From positions 3,586,913 through 3,650,912 of the forward strand of contig CM040450.1 of assembly GCA_022749755.1 (NCBI GenBank): a stretch of 64,000 bases of DNA, written 5' to 3'. The stretch is from Azadirachta indica (Eukaryota; Streptophyta; Magnoliopsida; Sapindales; Meliaceae). The translations under genes were made by a program, and so were the position numbers. A model generated the notes under the pieces. That model saw nothing but the letters and a program-made list of their open reading frames with translations. It was not told the origin of the DNA and made no database searches. How positions within the stretch are numbered: position 1 is the stretch's first letter; every line of letters starts with the position of its first letter. This document shows, one piece after another, positions 48,375 to 59,804 of this stretch.

Positions 48375-50616
48375 TGTAACATCGCAAATCCAACGTAAGT
48401 TCATTTAGGGGCTACGAACTCCAATTTGAAGTTTACATTACTCCACTATCAATCTTTAATTAAAATACCTTAAAATATTATTAGATAAATTAAATATCTT
48501 TCAATAAAAAGTCAAATTTCTAAATACAAGCAAATAAAGAATAAATAATAATAATAACAGTCTTCTCAAACATCTATTCACGTAAAACAATAAACAAGAA
48601 ATCTAATGTTATCTTTCAAGATATGCTATCAACTCACTATTCTAAACTACTTAATCTGTAAAAAGTAAATGACTAAAGATGAGCCATCAACTCGGTAAAT
48701 AATATCATTCACAATATATGTGTTCTTTTTTTTATGATCACAAAATATTTCGCAAATCTTTAATGATAAAATCAAGTAATTACAAGTAAAATATTTTGAA
48801 ATGTAAGATTTAAAAATAAAATCATTTTTTAGAAAGTATGATTTACAATAATTATTAATTAACCATCATAACTTAATGTTCAGCTTATAAAAACTTTTAT
48901 AGAAAATGCATTTATATTGCTCATGTCACATAGTGCCACATGTATCCCGATGACCTGACTAATAACAAAATCATATAATATGTACAATTAGAACAGAATC
49001 TCAATTGGTTTAAACAAATATATTAACTGTAGTTGAATAGAATCAATATTAGAATTATAATCAAAATACTATGGATAGATGAGCCAAACTATTTTTCTTT
49101 CATAAACCATATGATCATTTATTTCAAATATATTGTCTTGTGTTAATACATATTTTATAAAATCATTTGCAATTAAATTTTTAAAATTAGATTAACATTA
49201 TTAAAAATCTTTTCACCTAAATATGAAGGTAAGATATATAGGTTTATACCATAACTTCTTTTAACAATAAAACTTTCATAATATTTCTAAAATATTGAAA
49301 TAAACATATATTTAACATAAAACATAATCATGTTGTAAAACAAACACAAATACACTATGAATGGAATTACTTACCTCAATCTAAGCACAATTCTTAGGCT
49401 ACTTTTACTCATCCGAAGATTTCAAACTCTCTATATGATAAAGAGCACTTAGTATACAACAAATACATAAATTTTAGAATTTTATTCATACCTTAAACAA
49501 CATATCTTAATAACCCTTCATGAATTCGATTTTTCGTTTCTTTTCTGACCATCGAAAACTTCAAGATTTTTATCTCTCAAACTATAAATTGATCCAACCC
49601 AAAACTTTCCAAATTTGCTGAGTACACTTTGAAATATCATATGTAAAAGTTTCATCTTATTTTTGATTCATAAAGATTTTCTAAACAACTTAAATTCCAT
49701 AACGGAAATTTGTCCAGAATGTAACAGTTTTACAGTACCTTCAATTAAAAATTTATAACTACTTTTGTGATTACTTGAAAATTACGAAATTTATAAGAAA
49801 CCTACAAGACAGATAGAGGAACCATTATACCAAATTTTATAATTTTTAAAAATCAATTGGTCATTTAAATAATTTTTTTTCCCAGAACAATGTTGTAAAA
49901 TTTACAGACTTCCAGAATCGAAGTATCAAATTTGAAAAATCATATAAAATTGAATTTTGACCCGATTTGAGTGAAACAAAATTCTACATGTACCATAATC
50001 CGTGATGTTTAAGTTGTGAAAATTTTAAAACAAAATTCTTAACAGAACTTTTATTAGAATTGTTCATATACTCTATACTCGTCAAATCTCGTAAAGTTCA
50101 ACGCAAATCAATTCACTAGTATGTAGAAAGTTAATTAAAACTAGAATTCCTAAATCTAAACACAAAATCACATAATCTACTCTTAATAACAGCCTTTAAG
50201 AATCTAAATAGAAAATTATGAAATAACACTACTATAAAATAAACAAGATATAAGAACCGAAAATATGGATGAGTATAGTATAATTAAAACTTTTATCTTG
50301 ACTTAACAAGTTTATGAGAAACTCACACTACTAAAGTGAGTAAAGAAATACATTTATGTGCTTTATAAGAATGAGAGGCAGAGACAAAGAAAAGAAAAAT
50401 AAAATAAAGTATATTTATATAATATCTCCTAAGACAAACACTAAACTAGTAAAGAAAAGATAAGAACTTAATATGTAATAAATTAAATTATCTACTTTTC
50501 AATTAATAACATGCGTTTCAAAATTTTAAAAAAAAAAATTTAACTTATTAACACTACCTCGTAAAACTCATACAATTTCTTTCCTAATTAGTAAGGAAAA
50601 AAAATAGGATGTTATA
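48375..50616 (+). mobile_element. Solo LTR with 5-bp target-site duplication
   Basis: The segment begins TGTAACATCGC and ends GGATGTTATA, inverted-type LTR borders (TGTAACATC versus the reverse complement of GGATGTTATA, with the last C changed to T). It is flanked by the 5-bp repeat ATGCA at 48,370-48,374 and 50,617-50,621. There is no ORF, gag or pol, and no second LTR. The paralogous sequence at about 63,915-63,960 (AGGAAGCAGAGCAATGCCTC) is uninterrupted, showing the empty site. Length is 2.24 kb. Confidence 0.85.
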
Positions 50617-50621
50617 ATGCA

Positions 50622-51189
50622 TAACAATAGAGAATGCTAGATTTCCAGTGAAAGCTGTTTAGCTTACTTCCCGTTTCATAGATTACATAATCCACTCCTA
50701 ATTCTGGCCCTGATTCTCTCGTTTTTCCTAACAATGTAAGTGGTAAAATTAAAAATCACGAGGGGGGAAAAGGTCCAAAACTGATGAAATGCTTAAGTCG
50801 ACTTCTTTTATATTCCACGAAATAAAAACTTTTGGTACTATTCGACTACAGAGAACTATTTCCCTTCCCTTGAATTATCTACCAGATAAAGAGATCACCA
50901 TAGAGAATTCCCAATCGAGTCAAGACTTCTCGATTATCTCGAAACTTTTATACCGACAGTTTCTTGTCTAGTATTCTCTACCGCAAACGCTCGAAAAGGA
51001 CCACAATAAAACGTTCGAGGAAATCAACCACAGAGAAAAAGTAGAGAACGGATTCAAAATGACAGCAAAAACACCAGACAAATTGATCTTCATTTATCAT
51101 TTTCCACGCTATTGAACTTGTTATTCCTAAATCCAACACTAAGAATTACCTGAAATCTTTATCATTGCCTATGTTATTCTCCTTCTGTT
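50622..51189. other. Flank joining two former kinase copies
   Basis: The first part (GAAAGC...TTTCATAGATT, 50,648-50,685) matches the sequence at 63,963-64,000 upstream of the frameshifted kinase. The part from about 50,840 (CGACTACAGAGA...GAGAATTCCCAATC) matches 59,535-59,800 downstream of it. This region is therefore the boundary between two tandem kinase units. No gene is seen. Confidence 0.65.
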
Positions 51190-51957
51190 CATATTTTCAT
51201 GTTTTTTTTTTAACCTAAGAAACGAGTCTCTAATCGCATGAAGATTGTTGACGACAGTGTTCATAGCCATCCGCTCTGTAGGCGAAGCTGTGGATCACAC
51301 GAGTCCAATTCTCATCACAGAAACCAAGCATTCTTCTGGTTTCCTAAGCGTATGAACTGGGAGTCAATGTCTGTAATCGTAGCTTTCTCGTCTATGCCAT
51401 GTTCAACATTTTCATCAGGATTTTCTTCTTCAAATGTCATTGATGGGTCAATTATTTCCATCACATGGTCGGGAAAAGCCATTGAGACAAACTTGTGAAT
51501 TCTCAGATCATCCTTAAACATGTCATCTGTGGGTCTTTTTCCTGTGAACATCTCCAGCAAAAGTATGCCAAAGCTGTATATATCTCCAAGTATGGAAACA
51601 TGGCCATATTATGTACTCTGCGATTTATAAAATTGTCATTCGAATTCAATAGATTAAGGCATTTTACATATATCTAAGGTTTAAAACAATACATATTCAA
51701 AAGAAAAAGAAAAAGAACTGGAGGAATGTGACCGATAGAACCCTTGAGCCCAATTGACAAGGATTGATTTTCGGAGGGATTATTTGATGCTTCAAAGACG
51801 AATTTTGCCAATCCAAAGTCGCCGACATGGGCTGCCATATCTTCATCAAGGAATACATTACTAGGCAGGCTTTAGATCACAATGTGCAATTGGTGTTTCA
51901 CAATAGTGATGGAGATAGTCCGGTGCAGAAGTAACATCTATTGCTATATTCAATCTG
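51190..51957 (-). pseudogene. 3' remnant of an LRR-XII receptor kinase
   Basis: Colinear with 59,820-60,575 of the frameshifted kinase: exon 2 (51,200-51,615; [19 protein letters not shown] visible), intron, and the end of exon 1 with the catalytic loop (51,720-51,957). The intron donor is mutated (CCAG/TTCTTT in place of CCAG/GTTTTT), and exon 2 has an early frameshift. Sequence similarity then jumps to the region upstream of the other kinase, so the LRRs and most of the kinase domain were deleted. Confidence 0.88.
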
Positions 51958-52736
51958 TTGCTTGCAGTATTTCAAAATATACAAATCGTACACTTGAAGA
52001 AAAGAGTAAAGAACAAGAAATAGACAGGCAAGTACTTGTATATGATTTCTCTCCCTTGTAGCCAACTTAGTTCTTCTTCTCACATGCAATCAATTTGCTC
52101 ACTAAATTTTCATGTAGCAAAGAAGTTGGCAACTTCTCATTTGCTATATTTTTCTATATATAGCCTTTGAAATAATGAGATGGAACAAGTGTATGAATGA
52201 ACAAAGAATTTATCATTCCGACTCTCTTCATATTTTTATTGTGAAATGTCACTCCCATCCCTCTACTCTCTTTTATTTTCATATTAAGTTAATAGTTACA
52301 AATATATAAAAGAGTTGTTTGAGAATAACTATTAATTAAATTATTATGTTATTAATTTTAAAAAATTATACCACGTAAATAATTTTTTATAAAATCTTAA
52401 TTTTTTTAAATAAAAATATATTTTTAATATTTATAGATACATAATATCTTGAATTGAGATATGAAAAAAAAAAGAATGTAATGGAAAATATTATAAAACA
52501 AAAAAATCAAGTTTTGTATTTTATAATTTTTTATGGAGAATATTTGTTGATAGATGTATTATACGCCATAAAATATTATAAAAGTTAGTCTAAAAATACC
52601 GAAAATTTAGCATTCCTTTTAAAGTCGTGTACTAAAAAGAAATATCATCTTAATTTATGATGGATTTTTTTTATATCGTACAGAGTTAATTTTTTAAAAG
52701 ATTGTAATGACAAAAATATTTTATGGCATTAGTTAA
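51958..52736. other. Former 5' flank of the kinase remnant, then AT-rich spacer
   Basis: The first 130 bases (TTGCAGTATTTCAAAATATA...AGAACAAGAAATAGAC) match 63,340-63,475 upstream of the frameshifted kinase. The rest is AT-rich with no gene. Confidence 0.55.
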
Positions 52737-52745
52737 TAAGTATTG

Positions 52746-54343
52746 GGGTGAATGCCCGATTCTCCTCTGTTGTTTCACCTAATACCCCAATACCCTCCTC
52801 TTATTTGTATAATACCTCGAATTCTCCTTTGTTAGTTAATCCAGTTAAATATAATAACATACAAGTTCTTAAAATTTAACATATTAATTTAAGGAGTCTC
52901 TATAATTTTAAAAATACTTATAAAAATTTTAATTTATTAAAAGATAATAATGACACCCTTATATAATATTAATTAGTTAAAAAATTATTTTCAACTCCTA
53001 ATTGAAAATAAATATTAAAATATAATATATTTTATTTTATAACATATTGATAACTAAATATTTATTAATACATTATAAACAAATCATAAATAAATACTAA
53101 TCTATAAATAAAATACATTAATATAATACGATATTTATAATTCATAAATAAATATTAATTTATAAATAAAAAAATTATAATACAATACTTGTAATTACAT
53201 ATAATCATAATTATTGTACTATAATATAATAATAAAATTTTATAATATATTAAGAATTCAATATTACATAGGCATTAGAAAATAAATAAAAGAAATCATA
53301 CATTTATTATTTTATTTATTTATTTAGTTAACTACTATTAAATAAGAATATAATCATCATTTTTAATAAATTAGGCTCTTTAAGGATATTTTTAACTTCT
53401 AATTGAAAATAAATATTAAAATAATAATATATTTTATTTTATAACACATTGATAATTAAATATTTATTAATATATTATAATTAAAATATAATTTTATTTT
53501 ATTTTACAATATATTAACAATTCAATATTAATCAGATTAATGGATCAAATCTTAATGACTCACATCTCATTAATTCTTTTTTAGAATTTGAAACAATAAT
53601 AAGTCCACAACTAAAAAATATTTCAAACGAAAAGTTTTTATGAAAATGTAGAATATATAGTAATATGATATAACATTATCATATTAATTTATATAGATAG
53701 ATTTGTATATGTTATACTAATAATATGTTTTTTTTTTTAGATATATTGTTCTTCACATGTGTTAGTCTATATAAATAATATTTTTTATATGAAAAATTAA
53801 ATAAAGTATTATAAATAAAAATTTATCTAAATTTTAAATTTTTTATACATAATAAATTTATCTAAATATTAAATAAAATTGAAAGATCAATTTTATAATT
53901 TTAAAATAAATAAAAATAATAATATTTTATTTATTTTTAAAATTATAAAATTGATTTTTTAATTTATAAATATCATATTAAAAAGAAATTTAAAATTTAC
54001 ATAAATTTATATTTAAAAGATAAGTTATAAATTAGTTATTAATATGTTATAAAATAAAATATATTATTATTTTAATATTTATTTTCAGTTAAGAGTTGAA
54101 AATAATTTTTTAACTAATTAATATTATATAAGGGTGTTGTTATTATTTTTTAATAAATTAAAATTTTTATAGATATTTTTAAAATTATGGAGATTATTTA
54201 AATTAATATGTTAAATTTTAAGGACTTGTATGTTATTATATTTAACTCTGACACCATACAGAAGGCAATTCGGATATTATGCAAACAAGAAGGGGGTATT
54301 AAGGTATTAAGCAAAATAACAGGGGGGAATCGGGCATTCTCCC
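52746..54343. mobile_element. Non-autonomous MULE-like long-TIR element, 9-bp TSD
   Basis: 1.6 kb flanked by the perfect 9-bp repeat TAAGTATTG at 52,737-52,745 and 54,344-54,352. The left end GGGTGAATGCCCGATTC matches the reverse complement of the right end (GGGAGAATGCCCGATTC) at 16 of 17 bases. The inverted arms extend over 300 bases: TTAAATATAATAACATACAAG at 52,855 (part) has its partner at 54,222-54,245. The centre is AT-rich and also contains inverted and tandem sub-blocks. There is no transposase. Structure is seen directly; the Mutator-like label rests on the 9-bp duplication and long TIRs. Confidence 0.8.
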
Positions 54344-54352
54344 TAAGTATTG

Positions 54353-55431
54353 TGCCGGCTACAAAAATGTTGGGCGAAAATATCACCTTATATTATTAAG
54401 AATTTGTTAATTCTCCAAAATGGGCCTAGTTAATTAGACCAAAAGGCCCAAGGCCCAAACCAATGAAATGCTTGGGCCGCCTTCCTGTGCAAATCACCAC
54501 ATTTTTATTACATCCCTCATAGCTTTCTCAGCGATACTAAGTTACCCTACAAATGGACAACACCAGAATTTCCAACGTAGCAGTCTTCTAAGTTTGCTTC
54601 CATTTTTCCCGTGTTGTTTTCACAATTGTTTTCAGAAAATGTTAGGACAAGGTTTCTTCTTATCATGTCAAGATTTCAAATGGACAGCCACATAAAACAC
54701 AAGTTGAGGTTTAATTTTAAAAAAAAAAAGAAGAAAATCAAATGGAATAAAATAAAATTTAAAGATTTTTTTTAACGTGTAAGGTTGGATTTTATTTTAT
54801 TAATAAGCAATGATCTATTTGTGTTGCTGCCGTAGGAACTTGAATTAAGAGAGCATCTTAGTTGATAAAAAAAAATACATATAAACTAAATACTCTCTTA
54901 TTTTAAACTTCAAAATTTTACCTTCAATTAGAATTTTCGTATAAAATATCGAGTAAATATATGTATATAAATTTTTTTCAACATTTCGTGTAATCAACCA
55001 GGTCAGTCGTAAATTAACCTAAAATTCGGAAAAAATTTGGATAAAATTTTAGGTTCGTGGTGAAGGAGTTAGAGGAAATTATTGTTAATTATTTTTTTCC
55101 GACGTTGAATCTTCTGATCAAAGTTACAGTTCATTCAGGTAAGATATGTTCATAAATGCAAGTTTATATTAAATTACGTGGGATAATTAGATCAGAAGCA
55201 TGCTTGTTTATATTAAAGAATAAGATAAAGACATTGATTAGGTTTAAGAGATAATCGTTATCAATTATTTTTTTGTTTTTCTCTTGAGGACTTAAGTTTT
55301 TGGTGTTAGTGACATCTCATCTACCAAAATTTATTAGTAGAAAATTCATAACCACGTAAACTCATCAGATTAATTAATTCACATACGTGCGTCAATATTA
55401 GAATTTTCTTCACGTAAACTCAATGGAGTAA
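54353..55431. other. Upstream region of the berberine-bridge-like gene
   Basis: AT-rich DNA with no gene or clear repeat. A higher-GC stretch at 54,420-54,600 has no recognisable content. Confidence 0.5.
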
Positions 55432-55439
55432 TATAAATA
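55432..55439 (+). promoter_or_regulatory. TATA box of the berberine-bridge-like gene
   Basis: TATAAATA about 60 bases upstream of the ATG at 55,497, implying a leader of roughly 30 bases. Confidence 0.6.
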
Positions 55440-55496
55440 AGGGATCGAGTTCTCATGCACTCTTATGCACCAAAATTAAACATCAATATATAGACG

Positions 55497-57122
55497 ATGA
55501 TATTGCTAGAAATGAAAGCTATTACCTTCCAATTTCTTCTTATTCTTCTATTATCATATCTTTGCTGGGGAACATGGGCTGAAAATCATGCGACTTGGGG
55601 AAACCTTCATGAGAATTTTGTTCAATGTCTTTCTCTTTACTCTGAAAACTCCACCTCCATTTCTAAAGTAATTTACACCAAAAACAATCCTTCATATTCA
55701 TCCGTCTTGGAATTTACCATTCAAAATCTCAGGTTCTCAACGCCCACCACCCCAAAACCTCAAGTCATTGTCACACCACTGAAAGTATCACATGTTCAAG
55801 CTAGCATATATTGTTCCAAAAAATATGGCATGCAAATTAGGATTCGAAGCGGTGGTCATGACTATGAGGGTTTATCCTATGTTTCTAATGTACTCCCATT
55901 TGTAGTCATTGATTTGATAAATCTTACCTCGATCAATGTTGATGCAGAAGAGAAAACGGCATGGGTTCAAGCTGGTGCAACCATTGGCCAACTTTATTAT
56001 AGAATTGCTGAGAAAAGCAAAACTCTTGCTTTTCCAGCAGGCGTTTGCCCTAGTGTGGGCGTCGGGGGACATTTAAGTGGTGGAGGCTACGGTTCTTTGT
56101 TGCGTAAGTATGGCCTTGCTGCTGATAATATTCTTGATGCTCACTTGATTGACGTTAATGGTAGATTTCTCGATAGAAAATCAATGGGAGAAGATATGTT
56201 TTGGGCCATCCGAGGAGGTAGCGGAGCTAGCTTTGGAGTCATCGTTGCATGGAAAATAAAGCTAGTTACTGTTCCATCAACTGTGACTGTTTTCTCAGTC
56301 AACCGAACCCTGGAACAAAATGCAACAAAGATCCTTCACAAATGGCAGTATGTTGCAGATAAACTTCCTGAAGATTTATTGATTGGCGTCAGCTTATTGC
56401 GAAATACACAAGGAGAAAGACCAATTCAAGCTTCGTTCGCTTCCTTGTTTCTTGGTGGAGTCGACAGGCTTCTTCAATTGGTGCAGGAGATCTTACCAGA
56501 GCTTGGTTTGGTGAAAGAAGACTGCATCGAAATGAGCTGGATTGAATCTGTCCTCTACTATGCGGGATTGCAAAACGTTGATACCTTGCTTGATAGGAAT
56601 GCTACTAGCTTCAAACAATTCTTCAAAGGAAAATCCGACTATGTGAAGGAACCTATTCCTGAAACTGGTTTGGAAGGGATATTTAATAGCTTTTACGAAG
56701 AAGAGGGAAAGAATGCTCTTATGACCATGGTTCCTTATGGTGGAAAAATGAGTGAGATTCCAGAGTCGGAAATTCCTTTCCCTCATAGAGCTGGCAACAT
56801 ATACCAAGTTATGTACTATGTGTATTGGGACGAAGAAGAAGAAACTGAAGGAGCATCTCAAAGGTACATTGATTGGATCAGAAGTTTGTACAGTTACATG
56901 ACTCCCTATGTTTCCAAAAATCCTCGAGACGCATATGTCAATTACAGAGATCTTGACATAGGATCAAACAATGAAGGCTACACAAGTGTCAAACAGGCTA
57001 GCATTTGGGGCAGAAAATATTTCAAGAACAATTTCAACAGGTTGGTTCATGTGAAAACTATGGTCGATCCTGATAACTTCTTCAAATATGAACAAAGCAT
57101 CCCACCAATTTCACCTTGGTGA
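55497..57122 (+). CDS. Berberine bridge enzyme-like FAD oxidoreductase
   Basis: A single uninterrupted exon encodes 541 residues, the usual length for this intron-poor family. An N-terminal signal peptide (about 1-28, ending WGTWA) targets the secretory pathway; a second in-frame Met at residue 6 is an alternative start. The FAD-binding PCMH domain has RSGGHDYEG with His121 and FPAGVCPSVGVGGH with Cys184, the two residues that carry bicovalently linked FAD in this family. The C-terminal BBE domain ends in the conserved DAYVNYRDLD and YF.NNFNRL..VKT..DP.NFF..EQSIP blocks. Members oxidise alcohols, oligosaccharides or alkaloid precursors with O2; the substrate cannot be told from sequence. It stands between kinase pseudogenes and shares no homology with them. 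No defect is seen. Confidence 0.93.
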   Translation: MILLEMKAITFQFLLILLLSYLCWGTWAENHATWGNLHENFVQCLSLYSENSTSISKVIYTKNNPSYSSVLEFTIQNLRFSTPTTPKPQVIVTPLKVSHVQASIYCSKKYGMQIRIRSGGHDYEGLSYVSNVLPFVVIDLINLTSINVDAEEKTAWVQAGATIGQLYYRIAEKSKTLAFPAGVCPSVGVGGHLSGGGYGSLLRKYGLAADNILDAHLIDVNGRFLDRKSMGEDMFWAIRGGSGASFGVIVAWKIKLVTVPSTVTVFSVNRTLEQNATKILHKWQYVADKLPEDLLIGVSLLRNTQGERPIQASFASLFLGGVDRLLQLVQEILPELGLVKEDCIEMSWIESVLYYAGLQNVDTLLDRNATSFKQFFKGKSDYVKEPIPETGLEGIFNSFYEEEGKNALMTMVPYGGKMSEIPESEIPFPHRAGNIYQVMYYVYWDEEEETEGASQRYIDWIRSLYSYMTPYVSKNPRDAYVNYRDLDIGSNNEGYTSVKQASIWGRKYFKNNFNRLVHVKTMVDPDNFFKYEQSIPPISPW

Positions 57123-57777
57123 AGTAGAAAGGTGATTACATAAGTACCATGCATGCGCTTAGTCAATCCATACTAAAGTGCCCTTTTCAACAAATTTCTA
57201 ATTTTTTTTTTACCAACTTCTGATAGTGTAACCCCAGAAAGATATCATATTAATAATTTCCATTATGTATCAGTTTGTCTTATTAATTCAAATAAAAATT
57301 TCCTGGAACGCATGTGGGTTTCCTGCTTTGTAATGATTTGCTGCTTGAATTAATTCCATGCATAAATAGTCGACTTGCATGTGTATGTGGTCGAGAGGAA
57401 AGAGATTGTACCATTAATCAAGATTGAGAAATTTGGAGACTAGCACAGAACTCAACATGAATGAGAGAGACCAAGCGTGATAACGTTTTACATGAAAATT
57501 TTTTTTCAATGGAATTTTAATTTTGGTTAAGAAAGTCACCAGTATTCCATGTTTTATACCTCTATACTAAATTAGTTTGTCAGGCATGTATATTTAAAAT
57601 ATAATATTAATATTTATAATACAAACCACTATACCAGTCAATACATTAAGAAAATCGTTCTTTTGGTAAAGGAGTAACGTAAGATGAGGACAATCTTTAT
57701 TCTCTCCATATAAATATCGGAAGGTTATCTTAAAATTTTTTAGTTAAAATAGTGAAACAAGTTTTAATTTTTTAATC
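57123..57777. other. 3' flank of the berberine-bridge-like gene
   Basis: This is the 3'UTR followed by AT-rich DNA up to the next long-TIR element. No gene is seen. Confidence 0.5.
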
Positions 57778-59140
57778 GGAGAAATTTTATTTTAGTCCCT
57801 AATGTTTAAAACAATACCACCTAGGTTGGTATGTTTCACATATTGTAAAAAAGATCTCATATTTCTGAAAATTATCACTTAATTCTAAATTGTTTTGGTC
57901 AATATCATGTAAGTCCTTAACTAAATTTCCGTCCACTTGACCGTTAGTCTATCAGGTGAAGTAATTTTTAATTTACCCCTCATAATATAATAATATTTAA
58001 TTTGACACTAAAATTTATAAATCATCACATTACTCCTGTACATTAATTTTTATCCTTATTTTGATAACTAAAAAGATAAAATTATATTTTTATAAACTTT
58101 AATTAATAAAAAATAATTCTTTATTTTTTCTTATCTTTCTCCTCTATTTATATTCTTCAATTTAGATAAAAAATAATACACAATAAAAATAATTTATTCA
58201 TATCTCATAATCTTAATAATAGAATCAATTAGTTAAACTTAAAAATACACAAAAATAAAAAGATCTTAATTTTAATTTGTTTTACATAGTTTATTAGATT
58301 TTATCTAATTTTATAAGATATAAAAATAGCTCTTGAGGAAAAAATCATTAATCATGTCAATATAATGCATACAGATATTTGTACAATAACTATATTAGAA
58401 TTCAAAATATAAAAGAATTATTATTAAATATTTTCTATAATATTTTATTTTGAAAAATAAAGTAATGAGTATTTTTATATTTTTTTTACTTGAATTAAAG
58501 TGATGTAAAAATATTAAACTTTGTACATTTTTAATATTTTTAGTGAGTAAATAAATAAATAAATTATTAAATTTCTAATGGTAAATAAATTATTTTTAGG
58601 ATAGATTTCAGAGGAAAAATTTGTGGGTTTCAGTTTTTCTGTAAATTTAATTAATTGATTTTATTGCAAAGATTATGTGATTTGAATAAATTAATTTATT
58701 TATATATTAATTTTTTTTCTTTGTCTAAATTAAAAAAATAAAAAAGTGATTTCAATTTATTTTAAACTCATTGCAATTTCTCTTTGATTAAAAAAATAAG
58801 AAGAGAAAAAAATGATGAAGAAGAATAATGAAAGGAAAGAAATAAAAGAGGAAGACAAGGAAGAAGAAAAAATAAAAACTTATTTTTTACTAATTAAGTT
58901 TATAAAAATATGATTTTAACTTTTTTACCTTTATGAGAGTTAAATTAAAAATTATCTCTCCTCATTGACAATCAATAGTGGACGAAGGTTTGGTCAAGGG
59001 ATTTACATGATATTGATTAAAATAACTCGGATCTAAGTGATGACTTTTAGAAAATTTGAGGATCTCTTTACCTAAAATGTGATATATATCAATATAAATT
59101 ATATTTTTCTTAATATTAGGGACTAAAATGAAATTATCCC
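57778..59140. mobile_element. Long-TIR element, TTTTAGTCCCTAAT family
   Basis: The left end (GGAGAAATTTTATTTTAGTC, from 57,778) pairs with the reverse complement of the right end (GGGATAATTTCATTTTAGTC, ending 59,140). The inverted similarity continues at least 230 bases through TCAATATCATGTAA...CCGTCCAC near 57,900 and 58,985. The middle is AT-rich and non-coding. Flanking 9-mers TTTTAATCG and TTTAAATCT agree at 7 of 9, possibly a decayed duplication. It is a different family from the element at 52,746. Confidence 0.65.
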
Positions 59141-59804
59141 TTTAAATCTACTGCAAATAAAACGCAGGAAAGGAAAATGAATATTAAATGTTCCCGGGAC
59201 CACTGCAGAGTTGCAGTTATCAATTCCTAAAATGTGCCTAGAGGGAAGAGTAATATTTATACAGGAATTCGTTCGAGAATATTGGTACGTGGGAGTGTCA
59301 ATTCAATTTCCTCAAACAGGCCTGTATGCATGATTACCTTGACACCAGAAGGGCCGGAGCCCCAAAACAAACGAAAAGCTTGGGTGTGCATTTCACAAAA
59401 ATTTCTTACAGTTCATCTGTGGTATCAAGATGATGTAGGTTTAGCATGTTTCCATTTAAATTCATAAGAATTTTTTCACAATTTAGAGCATCTGCAAATT
59501 GCGTAGGTGTAATTGATTACGATATTGCACTATTCGACTACCTAGAGAGCTCTTAACCTGCTATTGAATTCCTTGACAAATAGAGACATCACAATTGAGA
59601 ATTCCCAATCAAGTCGAGAGTTCTTTGATTATCTCGAGGATTTTACACCAAGAATGCTTGTCAAGTACTAGTCTCAACCCTAAACACATGAAAGGGACCA
59701 CTATAAAACCTTCGAGGAAATCAAAGACAAAGAAAAAGTAGACGACACCTTCAAAATGATAGCATCAACACCAGGCAATTGATCTTTATCGTTGCCTATG
59801 TTTT
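59141..59804. other. 3' flank of the frameshifted kinase
   Basis: The region from about 59,524 is similar to 50,830-51,150, the 3' flank of the kinase remnant. A 77-codon open frame at 59,234-59,467 has no recognisable similarity. No gene is supported. Confidence 0.5.
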
